Origin: Rhodanobacteraceae bacterium
Lineage (GTDB): Bacteria > Pseudomonadota > Gammaproteobacteria > Xanthomonadales > Xanthomonadaceae
Direction of reading: 5' to 3'
Assembly: GCA_024233975.1 (NCBI GenBank)
Contig: JACKOX010000020.1
Location: 1-58,719, forward strand
DNA: 58,719 nucleotides
The notes beneath the pieces are model-generated. The model was not told the origin of the DNA. It did no database searches and saw nothing but the letters and a program-made list of their open reading frames with translations. The position numbers were made by a program, and so were the translations under genes. Of the stretch, positions 27,583 to 33,981 are shown in pieces (within the stretch, counting starts at the first letter, position 1; each line of letters starts with the position of its first letter).

Positions 27583-28092
27583 TCATTCACTGGCAGGTGC
27601 AGGCGCGTTGGTGTTCCAGATGTTGGAGTAGATCTTCCATTCCCCATCCAGTTGCTTCCATACGTTCAGGTATTTCCCCGTCTCCACGGTCTTTTCTTCT
27701 CCGTAGGTGAGGGTGTAGCTGCCCTGATCGACAAGAAACTGTTCGCTTCCGTAGAAGTCCTCGGTTTCCTCGTGGAAGTCGCTAATGCCGTACGCGATGT
27801 ACTGTGCGGTCAGTTCGTCTATCGCCTTGCGTCCGATCACGGGATCGGCATTCGGTGGAAGCACCCGGGCATCGTCCGTGAACATCCCATCGATCATCGC
27901 CCGATCCCCCGTGACATGGGCTCTCGTGAAGGCCTGATTCTTCGCCTCGATCATGGGTCTTAGCTTGTCCAGCTCGAACGGGCTTGCCGTTACCTCGGTC
28001 GACGGAGTTGGCGCTGGTGTGGTCTTCCCACACCCGACAACCAGGAGAGAGGAAAAAGTTGCGATCCATACGATTGCGAAGCCGGCCTTCAT
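27583..28092 (-). CDS. NTF2-like (SnoaL/DUF4440-type) lipoprotein
   Basis: 169 aa from ATG 28092 with CAGGAGA 6 nt upstream. Lipoprotein signal with VVGC around residues 17-20. The mature part has the NTF2-like pattern: RPMIEAKNQAFTRAHVTGDRAMIDGMFTDDARVLPPNADPVIGRKAIDEL, then strands ending YLNVWKQLDGEWKIYSNIWNTN. Ketosteroid-isomerase-like folds of this kind bind small hydrophobic ligands or catalyse isomerisation; no activity can be assigned. Likely tethered at the outer or inner membrane. It is flanked by attC-like sites on both sides, as expected for a single-gene cassette. Confidence 0.8.
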   Translation of the reverse strand: MKAGFAIVWIATFSSLLVVGCGKTTPAPTPSTEVTASPFELDKLRPMIEAKNQAFTRAHVTGDRAMIDGMFTDDARVLPPNADPVIGRKAIDELTAQYIAYGISDFHEETEDFYGSEQFLVDQGSYTLTYGEEKTVETGKYLNVWKQLDGEWKIYSNIWNTNAPAPASE

Positions 28093-28180
28093 GTTGCTCT
28101 CCTGTCCACGAAAGGATCGAGTCGCACAAGTCTTCTTGCGAAGCCTGACGCCCGCGTCAGGCCGGCCCATTGAACTGGCC

Positions 28181-28250
28181 TGGCAACGGTTCAATCTTAG
28201 CGCCAGCGCCGAGGCCGCGAGGCGGGAACGGCTTGAACGAATGCCGGGTA
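28181..28250 (-). other. attC-like site 2
   Basis: Minus strand: ACCCGGC (drifted outer box), then CATTCGTTCAAGCCG, matching the canonical left arm, a CCGCCTCGCGG centre, and GGCGCTAAGATTGAACCG followed by GTTGCCA. CGTTCAA pairs with TTGAACCG. Length about 70 bp. It lies 8 nt after the stop of the 143-aa gene. A separate perfect GCCTGACG/CGTCAGGC hairpin (about 28144-28163) lies between it and the next gene. Confidence 0.52.
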
Positions 28251-28257
28251 CCGGCCA

Positions 28258-28689
28258 TCAGGGTGATTGCATGTACATGGCTTCAAGCCATCTGCCATGA
28301 CGCCTGACGTAGTTGACCGCGACTCGAACGGTTTCAGGCGCCTTGTCTGTCCCGCACATTGCATCTTGATGGGCGATGTAGGTCAGCAGGACCGCGTTCT
28401 CATCCAGCCGGGTGAAGCTGAAATCCGACAGTGAGAATGACGACACCTTGCAGTCAGCAGGAACCCCTTTGACAACCTCCGCCTTGCTTGCGACACCGGA
28501 CGAACTGATGGAAACGAATGACTCCGTCGTATTCTCGACGAACCACGTCGGGTCGTTCTTCGCCCAGGAATTCCAGCCATCCGTGTCGAGCGCAATGATC
28601 TGTTCTTTCAGCTCATCATCTGAAGGATTCGAACCCGCACAGGCCGTGCCTACGAGCAACATTGTGGAAAAGAGGATTGCGCTGTTCAT
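28258..28689 (-). CDS. secreted DUF4440/NTF2-like protein
   Basis: 143 aa. Short hydrophobic leader (AILFSTMLLVGTACAGS), with a Cys in a poor lipobox context, so either a lipoprotein or a secreted protein. The remainder fits a DUF4440-type NTF2 fold: DDELKEQIIALDTDGWNSWAKNDPTWFVENTTESFVSISSSG and RVAVNYVRRHGRWLEAMYMQSP. Two Cys residues (in ADCKV and DAMCGTDK) could form a disulfide, consistent with export. GC is clearly lower than the core genes. It is unrelated at close range to its NTF2-like neighbour downstream, so it is not a recent duplicate. Confidence 0.75.
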   Translation of the reverse strand: MNSAILFSTMLLVGTACAGSNPSDDELKEQIIALDTDGWNSWAKNDPTWFVENTTESFVSISSSGVASKAEVVKGVPADCKVSSFSLSDFSFTRLDENAVLLTYIAHQDAMCGTDKAPETVRVAVNYVRRHGRWLEAMYMQSP

Positions 28690-28736
28690 TGCTGAGCCTC
28701 CAAAATTTTGCCGCGATGGCCGATGCCGATGCCGAT

Positions 28737-28831
28737 GCCCAACATGGCACTGAACTGCCGACGACCGTCATCATCTCAGGAAACCCGAACCCATGTCCCA
28801 TCGATCCGCTCAAATGCATGGATGGCTGGGC
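28737..28831 (-). other. attC-like site A
   Basis: Minus strand: GCCCAGC (28825-28831), CATGCATTTGAGCGGA arm, a long centre, CGGCAGTTCAGTGCCAT arm and a perfect GTTRRRY box GTTGGGC (28737-28743). The outer boxes are complementary at 6 of 7 positions. Length 95 bp. It shares extended similarity with attC-like site B, for example 16 of 17 bases over 28805-28821 versus 32906-32922 and 15 of 18 over 28760-28777 versus 31685-31702. Confidence 0.55.
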
Positions 28832-28853
28832 CACGACTTCCCGAGGTCATTCT

Positions 28854-29258
28854 TCAAACCGGCACGCCACCAAACTGGAAGCGAACCAGCGCCATGGCCA
28901 TTGCGAAGAGGAAGCCATAGGCAAATCGATCAAGGCGAACGACATCCTCTCCACGCCGACGCCGCCAGACGCCAACAAGCGACATGAACAAACCGGCGGA
29001 CACCGGCGTCACCACCAGGTTGGCCACACGGCCCACCGCTGAATCGATCATGAGATGCGGCAGTAGGAGCAGGCTCAGCAAGCCGGCAACAGCGCCGAAG
29101 ATCAGATAGCAGATGCCCGCCAGAATCGGATGAAGCGGTTTCGGACGTCGAAAAGGTTCCTGCAGTCCTCGAAACCCGAGTTCCGCCAGCATCTCGAAGC
29201 CAAGCTGGAAAAGAAGTTCTCCGAGAATCTGAAGCACGAATTCAAGGAGGATTTCCAT
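28854..29258 (-). CDS. membrane protein, cassette-borne
   Basis: 134 aa. An amphipathic, Glu-containing N-terminal helix (EILLEFVLQILGELLFQLGFEMLAELGFRGLQEPFRR) is followed by three hydrophobic segments (about 46-70, 82-100, 113-128) and the C-terminus VRFQFGGVPV. AGGAGGATT precedes the start. No recognised catalytic motif. Small membrane proteins with this amphipathic lead and 'EPFRRPKP' are found in many proteobacteria without known function. Its last residues resemble those encoded by the gene remnant at 32951 (RFDFGGAVA), which suggests two related cassettes. Confidence 0.75.
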   Translation of the reverse strand: MEILLEFVLQILGELLFQLGFEMLAELGFRGLQEPFRRPKPLHPILAGICYLIFGAVAGLLSLLLLPHLMIDSAVGRVANLVVTPVSAGLFMSLVGVWRRRRGEDVVRLDRFAYGFLFAMAMALVRFQFGGVPV

Positions 29259-29294
29259 GACTATCTGCTGGCGACCCGTGCTTCAATCGCTCGC

Positions 29295-29822
29295 CTATCG
29301 GAATTCCTCGACGATGGCCGGGGACATCAGCTTCCGCGCGATCCACCCGAATAGCACGCAGAACGCCGTCGCGAAGATCAGGCTGACAACAGCGATGCCC
29401 ACGAAGAAAACCTGCATGTCCGGTCCACCCTGGGCCGCCGCGGCCGAGAACTGCTCACGCATCGAGGAAAACATGAGTAACTGGATCACCAGTCCTCCCA
29501 GCTGATAGACGATGCCAAACACCATCACGCCAATGAAGCACAGGCGCGCCCAGTTGAGCCGCTTCAGCAAACCGATTGAACTGATCAGGGTGAAGGCTGA
29601 CAGCAGCAGGACCAGCAGGAAGAACAGCTGGAAATGACTGAACATGAATGCCGCGAAGGGCGGCATGTCCGCTGGAGCGGATCGCATGGCCTCTTCGAAT
29701 TGCGGGCCTCGGAACACCGTCTGCACCATGATGTTCTGCAGGATACCGATGACGGTACTGAACCCCGACAGCACGATGAAAACCCATGCCACCGCGGTGA
29801 CGAACGTTGATCGTTGCTGCAT
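29295..29822 (-). CDS. four-helix membrane protein of unknown function
   Basis: 175 aa from ATG 29822 with GAGGAGGG 5 nt upstream, an excellent ribosome site that rules out the longer open frame. Four hydrophobic segments at about 8-30, 62-85, 92-115 and 140-165; a loop with SSMREQFSAAAAQGGPDMQ sits before the last. It ends 36 bp before the 134-aa membrane protein gene with no attC-like site between, so these two may share one cassette. No family recognised. Confidence 0.75.
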   Translation of the reverse strand: MQQRSTFVTAVAWVFIVLSGFSTVIGILQNIMVQTVFRGPQFEEAMRSAPADMPPFAAFMFSHFQLFFLLVLLLSAFTLISSIGLLKRLNWARLCFIGVMVFGIVYQLGGLVIQLLMFSSMREQFSAAAAQGGPDMQVFFVGIAVVSLIFATAFCVLFGWIARKLMSPAIVEEFR

Positions 29823-29993
29823 GTGACCCTCCTCGGCCAGGTCGCTGCCACGTCCACCACGCCCGGGCCCGGCAGCTTCAGATTCCAAACACTTCCCCGA
29901 AAAGCAATGCATCGGGCACCTGCAAGACGACAACTCCACGCCGGCTGCTCGACGGAGTTGATTCTTCATGAGCCTGCATGACCGTCTCCGGCG
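29823..29993. other. gene-poor spacer upstream of the four-helix protein
   Basis: Between the four-helix protein start and attC-like site 3 there is about 170 bp. It holds only a 33-codon open frame on the minus strand without ribosome site, and a CAACTCC...GGAGTTG inverted repeat (about 29931-29960). I cannot support a gene here; a cassette promoter or transcript leader is possible. Confidence 0.35.
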
Positions 29994-30053
29994 GCCCAAC
30001 ACCTGAACCCGACCGCCTTTCAGGGCCGCGCCGACTTTGACGAATGACTGGAG
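29994..30053 (-). other. attC-like site 3
   Basis: Minus strand: CTCCAGT (drifted outer box), CATTCGTCAAAGTCGGC arm, a CGCGG centre, GTCGGGTTCAGGT arm and a perfect GTTRRRY box GTTGGGC (29994-30000). Length 60 bp. It begins 9 nt after the stop of the 212-aa gene. The left arm and right box are the best parts of the match. Confidence 0.55.
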
Positions 30054-30062
30054 TGAAGCGCA

Positions 30063-30701
30063 CTACCGGGCGCCCTCCTCTCCTGCGAACGAAAACCTGG
30101 CCCAGGTCGACGCATCGGTGTCCACGGCGCTCTCGGGGTGGAAGAATTCGGCGCCATACTTCCCTTCGTGATGGAGGCCGCTCACGCCAATCATCATGTT
30201 CCACGTGTTTCCCGGAAACTTGCTGCGCAGGACCTGGACTTCCCGGTGCGAGCCTTTCAGGAATCGGGTACGCAAACCGTTTTCGGTATCTTCGTTGCCC
30301 GCATAGGGCACCCAAAACGCACTCCAGTCCTTGTGGTTCCAGAACTCGGATTCACTCCACGCGTTTTCCGTGAAAAGCCGCTCGCCCAGCTGAGCGGAAG
30401 CGTGCAGATTGTGGAGATGGCCGGTCTTCGCATCTTCTATGTAGAGATCGATGACGGTGTAGTCATTGTCCTTGGCCTTGGCGCAAACGAACAGGGAATG
30501 CTGGTCGTGCATGAGATAGACAGCCGCCTCGGCAGGCAGCTGAATCCTTGTTGCGCCCTGCCACTCACCATCGCCGCAACGACCGTCGAACAAGGGCGTC
30601 CGGCTGGTCTGGTTGATCATGATGGCCTTGGAAGCGCTGGCATCCGCAGCGATGAACACGACAGCGGCGCACAAAAGATGTCGCAATGAAAGTATCTGCA
30701 C
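30063..30701 (-). CDS. secreted CBM9-like domain protein
   Basis: 212 aa. Signal peptide ends at ADASASKA. The mature part begins with TPLFDGRCGDGEWQGATRIQLP, then AAVYLMHDQHSLFVCAKAKDNDYTVIDLYIEDA, the DG-x-EW-x-A...LYVA-type pattern of CBM9-like beta-sandwich domains. These domains occur in exported proteins and may bind sugars or cap other enzymes; here the domain is alone. Two Cys residues may be disulfide-linked. GGAGGA precedes the start. It lies between attC-like sites 3 and 4. Confidence 0.7.
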   Translation of the reverse strand: MQILSLRHLLCAAVVFIAADASASKAIMINQTSRTPLFDGRCGDGEWQGATRIQLPAEAAVYLMHDQHSLFVCAKAKDNDYTVIDLYIEDAKTGHLHNLHASAQLGERLFTENAWSESEFWNHKDWSAFWVPYAGNEDTENGLRTRFLKGSHREVQVLRSKFPGNTWNMMIGVSGLHHEGKYGAEFFHPESAVDTDASTWARFSFAGEEGAR

Positions 30702-30729
30702 AGTATTCCTCCAAGTTTCCGGGCAAGCG

Positions 30730-30795
30730 GCTTAAGCGATTGAAGTTTGGCACGCCAAAGGCTCTGGGAGCATGCCGTTCAACGTGTTGTCATGC
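30730..30795 (-). other. attC-like site 4
   Basis: Minus strand: GCATGAC (30789-30795, one change from GCCTAAC-like boxes; it overlaps the CPBP stop codon), AACACGTTGAACGGC arm, then GCGTGCCAAACTTCAATCG arm and CTTAAGC in the 3' box position. TTTGGC/GCCAAA forms a small hairpin at 30746-30759. Length 66 bp. The 3' box has lost its leading G. Confidence 0.5.
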
Positions 30796-31629
30796 CTGAA
30801 CCCGACCAAATTCCCGAACACCCTTGCGCCAATAGACAAAGCCGAAACAGGCGGCCACCACCGGTACAGCGATCCCGAACTCATCGCCATACCAGACGGT
30901 GCTGTCATTCGCTTCGGTCATGGGGGAGAAAAACTTCTGCAGGAATACGTTGAGGCTCATGTGAAACGTTACGGCCGGCCACAGGCTGTCTGTCTTGTAG
31001 CGCATGTATGCCATGACAAATGACATGGATACGAGACAGACGGTGAATGTCGCCAGCTGAAAAGCCAAGGGGGTTCCTGAATTGCCATAGAAACCCATGA
31101 ACATGAGCGGCCAGTGAAACATCGACCAAAGCAGTCCGCTTAGAAGCGCCACGTGGGTAAAACCAAGGTTCTTCGATAGCGCGGGCACCAGCAAGCCCCG
31201 CCAGCCGACCTCCTCACCCAGGACGCCGGGCAAGAGCAGCACAAAGCTCACCGTGGCGGTGAGAACGAAATGTAGTGCAATGATGGATCCATCAGACCAC
31301 GACTCCAGCATGTAGCCAGCCCGTATCTCTTCAACGAAGCCACTGTCATACCAGCCCCCCAAAGAAAGGCCCCATATCCCGGCATACGCAATGGCCACCG
31401 TTGCAAGCGGGATCAGATAGCTCTGGTATTGATATTTCCAGTCGCCCCAACGCCAGCCAAGAGAGGCGAGGTCACGCCGGCAGATCAGGCATGCGCCGAC
31501 AGTCGCCAAACCGACAGTCAGCATCAACGGACTGGAGCGCTGGAACCTCAACAACAGCCAGACGCCCAGCGGATACAGGGCAGCCACGAGCAGAAGAAAC
31601 ACAATGGCAGTTCGCCAGGATCTATTCAT
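30790..31629 (-). CDS. CPBP-family intramembrane glutamic protease
   Basis: 279 aa, about eight hydrophobic segments. Abi/CPBP motifs are intact: EEVGWRG with E139/E140 as catalytic Glu pair, FHWPLMFMG (second motif) and FHMSLN (third). Members cleave membrane substrates or act in bacteriocin self-immunity; the substrate is unknown. The sequence is AT-richer than core genes. It lies between attC-like site 4 and the disrupted site B, so it is a single-gene cassette. Confidence 0.88.
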   Translation of the reverse strand: MNRSWRTAIVFLLLVAALYPLGVWLLLRFQRSSPLMLTVGLATVGACLICRRDLASLGWRWGDWKYQYQSYLIPLATVAIAYAGIWGLSLGGWYDSGFVEEIRAGYMLESWSDGSIIALHFVLTATVSFVLLLPGVLGEEVGWRGLLVPALSKNLGFTHVALLSGLLWSMFHWPLMFMGFYGNSGTPLAFQLATFTVCLVSMSFVMAYMRYKTDSLWPAVTFHMSLNVFLQKFFSPMTEANDSTVWYGDEFGIAVPVVAACFGFVYWRKGVREFGRVQA

Positions 31630-31661
31630 TGGTTTGACTCAACCTCAACTTCGAATGCGAA

Positions 31662-31715
31662 ACACAACGCCGCATCCAGCGGCGGATGACCAGCATCATC
31701 TCTGGGCACATCTAA
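31662..31715 (-). other. attC-like site B, 3' half (split by IS5)
   Basis: Minus strand reading from the insertion point: GATGATGCTGGTCATCCGCCGC arm region, then GCGGC and GTTGTGT in the 3' box position (31662-31668). It matches the corresponding part of site A (15 of 18 bases at 31685-31702). Rejoining it to 32893-32928 with one copy of CTAA restores a site of about 90 bp, nearly the length of site A. Confidence 0.5.
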
Positions 31716-31739
31716 GGCAACGCTGAACAAGTCATCCCG
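31716..31739 (+). repeat. IS5 left terminal inverted repeat
   Basis: 24 bp, perfectly complementary to 32865-32888. The target duplication CTAA lies immediately outside at 31712-31715. Confidence 0.95.
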
Positions 31740-31861
31740 TGATATGCGGTGTTGATTTGGCAGGTTGTGCAGGGTCGGGTTGGTGTTGATGAAGTCGGCT
31801 GCGGTGGGATTTTCCGGTCTTGAACGGCGTTTTCGCCGTCCGTTGCGCCTTCCGGACACCG

Positions 31862-32824
31862 TTATCCCGCGGTTCGCGGTCGGGTGAGGTAGAGGTTGGC
31901 CAGACCCAGCAGCACGAAACTCCGGTTGGCATTTTTGTCCAGGCCACGATAACGCACCTTGTTGAAGCCCCACAGCCGCTTGATCACGGCGAAGACGTGT
32001 TCAACCCGCGCCCGGATTCTCGATTTGTTGCGATTACGTGAGCGCGCCGCTTCGTCGACCTGCCCGCCCTTGCGCGTTCGTTCGTTGGTGAAGTCTCTCG
32101 CCTGCGGTGCGTGTCTACGCATCAGCGGCTTCTGGCTGGCGTAGGCGCTGTCGCCGTACACCCGGCGCTCATCGCCGTGCAGCAGGTCTTCGATCAGGTG
32201 TTTGTCGTGGACGTTGGCCGCCGTCACCGCTGCGCTGTGGGTCAGGCCGGTGCGGCTGTCCACGCCAATGTGCAGCTTCATCCCGAAATGCCATTGCTGG
32301 CCTTTGCGGGTCTGGTGCATCGCCGGATCGCGCGCCTTGTCGGCGTTCTTGGTGGCGCTCGGCGCGGCGATGATCGTCGCGTCGACAATCGTGCCGGTGC
32401 CGATCTGCCAGCCGCGATCCTGCAGCTCCGCGTTGACCTGATGAAACAGTTCGGCGCCCAGTTCGTTCTGCTCCAGCAAGCGGCGGAACTTCAGCAGTGT
32501 GGTCGCATCCGGCACCCGCTCGCGACCCAGATCAATGCCGACAAAACGGCGCAGCGCGGTGCTGTCGAGCAGCGCATCCTCGCAAGCGGCGTCGGCCAGG
32601 TTGAACCACTGTTGCACGAAGTACATGCGCAACATGCGCTCAAGGCCAACCGGCGGACGTCCACGGCCGGGCTTGGGATAGAACGGTGCAATCACCGCGC
32701 ACAGTGCCGACCATGGCACGAGACCTTCCATCGTCGCGAGGAACACATCCCGACGCGTCGGACGACGATGCAGCTCGAAACCTTCGGCCTGATCAGCCGC
32801 CATCGACAGGGTCTGCTGTTTCAT
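31862..32824 (-). CDS. IS5-family transposase
   Basis: 320 aa. N-terminal DUF772-type domain (RPPVGLERMLRMYFVQQWFNLAD) followed by a DDE_Tnp_1 domain with D148 (TIVDATII), D225 (YGDSAYAS) and E275 (RARVEHVFAVIKR). The YREK-like spacing around E275 is typical of the IS4/IS5 group. Frame intact, so the element may still be mobile. It cuts and pastes the element at CTAR-type sites. Confidence 0.97.
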   Translation of the reverse strand: MKQQTLSMAADQAEGFELHRRPTRRDVFLATMEGLVPWSALCAVIAPFYPKPGRGRPPVGLERMLRMYFVQQWFNLADAACEDALLDSTALRRFVGIDLGRERVPDATTLLKFRRLLEQNELGAELFHQVNAELQDRGWQIGTGTIVDATIIAAPSATKNADKARDPAMHQTRKGQQWHFGMKLHIGVDSRTGLTHSAAVTAANVHDKHLIEDLLHGDERRVYGDSAYASQKPLMRRHAPQARDFTNERTRKGGQVDEAARSRNRNKSRIRARVEHVFAVIKRLWGFNKVRYRGLDKNANRSFVLLGLANLYLTRPRTAG

Positions 32825-32864
32825 GGTTCATGCGCTATGGACTGAAAGCGATATCTTCGCCGAT

Positions 32865-32888
32865 CGGGATGACTTGTTCAGCGTTGCC
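32865..32888 (-). repeat. IS5 right terminal inverted repeat
   Basis: 24 bp, perfectly complementary to the left end at 31716-31739. The second copy of the target duplication CTAA is at 32889-32892. Confidence 0.95.
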
Positions 32889-32892
32889 CTAA

Positions 32893-32928
32893 ACACGTGC
32901 CGCGGTCCGCTCGAATGCATGGCTGGGG
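32893..32928 (-). other. attC-like site B, 5' half (split by IS5)
   Basis: Minus strand: CCCCAGC (32922-32928, outer box) followed by CATGCATTCGAGCGGACCG, close to the canonical CATTC[GA]AGCCGACCG left arm, up to the insertion point. It matches site A at 16 of 17 bases (32906-32922). Confidence 0.5.
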
Positions 32929-32950
32929 GGCAAATGCCTGAACTCGTCGT

Positions 32951-33010
32951 TCAAGCTACCGCCCCACCAAAGTCGAACCGGTCGATGACCGGACAATGGA
33001 CGGGGATCGT
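32951..33010 (-). pseudogene. 3' remnant of a cassette gene
   Basis: Minus strand frame ending TGA at 32951-32953 reads RFDFGGAVA, close to RFQFGGVPV at the end of the 134-aa membrane protein encoded at 28854. The following bases also match between the two loci. Nothing upstream of about 33010 continues the match, so only the tail of the gene survives. Too short to be sure of the reading frame beyond the last dozen residues. Confidence 0.4.
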
Positions 33011-33054
33011 GGCCTGATGTGACCGCGCTATTCAAAGACGGCGTTCCAAAACAA

Positions 33055-33086
33055 AAACGCCGCGCAGGCGAACCGGCGCGGCGTTT
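33055..33086 (-). terminator. rho-independent terminator of the DUF481 gene
   Basis: 11-bp inverted repeat AAACGCCGCGC/GCGCGGCGTTT (33055-33065 and 33076-33086) with a T-rich run on the minus strand after it (AAAACAAAAA on the plus strand). It follows the DUF481 stop by 21 bp and separates it from the cassette region. Confidence 0.85.
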
Positions 33087-33107
33087 GCTTGCGGTGTTGC
33101 GCGAGGC

Positions 33108-33875
33108 TTACTTGAAGTTGTAGACCAGATTCACCGTGGTCAGGGTGTCGGTCTTCTTCTGGCCGGCGGCGACGTCGGTGTTGTGGCGGGCCTGCAGGCC
33201 GGCCTTCAGCGCGAATGCGTCGCTGATCTTCACCGCCACGCCGAAATCATTCTGCATGAAGGTGTTGTCGGAACCGGCTTCAACCAGGAAGTTGTTCACC
33301 AGGTCGGTGGTATCGGTCAGGCTGTGCTTGAAGTCGACAACGCCGCGGGCGATGACTTCGGACTCCGTGTTGCCGGTACTGGCCAGCTTCGCGCGGCGGT
33401 AACCTGGACCCACTTCGGCGCTGAGCTCGGTGCGTTCGTTCTTGATGAAGCTGTGGCCATAGCCCAGCGAGAAGGTGGTCTGGTTCTCGTACGGCGCGAA
33501 GTCATCCTTCTCGTAGCGGAGCGCGGCAACCCAGTAGCTGACTTCGTTCATCTTCAGCGCGCTCGACGCACCGAACTCGAAGCGGTTGGCGTTGAGCTCG
33601 AAGCGCTCTTCGGTGGTGCCGTTGCCGTCAAAATCGCCGGTGACCTCGCCCTTGGCGCGCAGCGCCTTGGCGTAGAAGTGGTGCTTCCACTTGTCGTCTT
33701 CGTTCTTGAAGTCAATCTTGGCGTTGAGGTTTTCGGAACGGGCGTTGCCGCGCGCCATGGCCAGGCCAAGTTCGCCGGTGCCGGTCCAGCCGTCATCGTC
33801 GCCATCGGCTGCGACGGCTGCGTGGCTCAGGCTGAGGGCGGCCAACACGGCCGCGCTGAGGATCAGGTGCTTCAT
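33108..33875 (-). CDS. DUF481 outer-membrane protein (YdiY-like)
   Basis: 255 aa from ATG 33875 with AAGGAG 6 nt upstream. Signal peptide cleaved after HAAVAAD. The body is a run of amphipathic beta strands alternating with charged turns, starting GWTGTGELGLAMARGNARSENLNAKIDFKNE and ending TLTTVNLVYNFK with a terminal aromatic-containing strand, typical of a small outer-membrane barrel. E. coli YdiY is an acid-inducible homologue of unknown function. Single gene with its own terminator. Confidence 0.88.
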   Translation of the reverse strand: MKHLILSAAVLAALSLSHAAVAADGDDDGWTGTGELGLAMARGNARSENLNAKIDFKNEDDKWKHHFYAKALRAKGEVTGDFDGNGTTEERFELNANRFEFGASSALKMNEVSYWVAALRYEKDDFAPYENQTTFSLGYGHSFIKNERTELSAEVGPGYRRAKLASTGNTESEVIARGVVDFKHSLTDTTDLVNNFLVEAGSDNTFMQNDFGVAVKISDAFALKAGLQARHNTDVAAGQKKTDTLTTVNLVYNFK

Positions 33876-33981
33876 GGGATTCTCCTTGGTGGAATCGTGG
33901 AAGAGGGGCAATTCGGGGCGCGTATCCTAGCGGCAGCGGGTGCCCGGGGGCTGAATCGGTTGTGAACCCGGTCCGGGCCGA

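Larger units (their letters stand above)
31716..32888 (-). mobile_element. IS5-family insertion sequence, intact
   Basis: 1173 bp. Perfect 24-bp terminal inverted repeats at 31716-31739 and 32865-32888, beginning GGCAACGCTGAAC, and a 4-bp direct repeat CTAA on each side (31712-31715 and 32889-32892). CTAA fits the YTAR target rule of the IS5 subgroup. A single full-length transposase lies inside on the minus strand. Identical ends and an intact frame indicate recent arrival. Confidence 0.96.
27140..33010 (-). other. integron cassette array without integrase (CALIN), inferred
   Basis: Over about 5.9 kb all genes lie on the minus strand, are short, unrelated in function and AT-richer than the flanks. 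Six intergenic sequences have attC architecture: a 7-nt RYYYAAC-like box, a TTC[GA]TTCAAGCC-like arm, a variable centre, a complementary arm CTCAAGCG-like, and a GTTRRRY-like box. All face the same way and each lies just after a gene stop, as in a cassette. Only the spacer between the genes at 29295 and 28854 lacks one. No tyrosine recombinase of IntI type is in the window. Several boxes have drifted, so the sites may be old or use lineage-specific variants. Confidence 0.6.

Noticed and set aside
28717..28740. Short tandem GATGCC repeat
   Set aside because: About four units only; ordinary slippage, and part of it belongs to the 3' edge of site A.
29880..29982. 33-codon minus-strand frame between the four-helix protein and attC-like site 3
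   Set aside because: No ribosome site and no similarity to anything recognised; treated as spacer.
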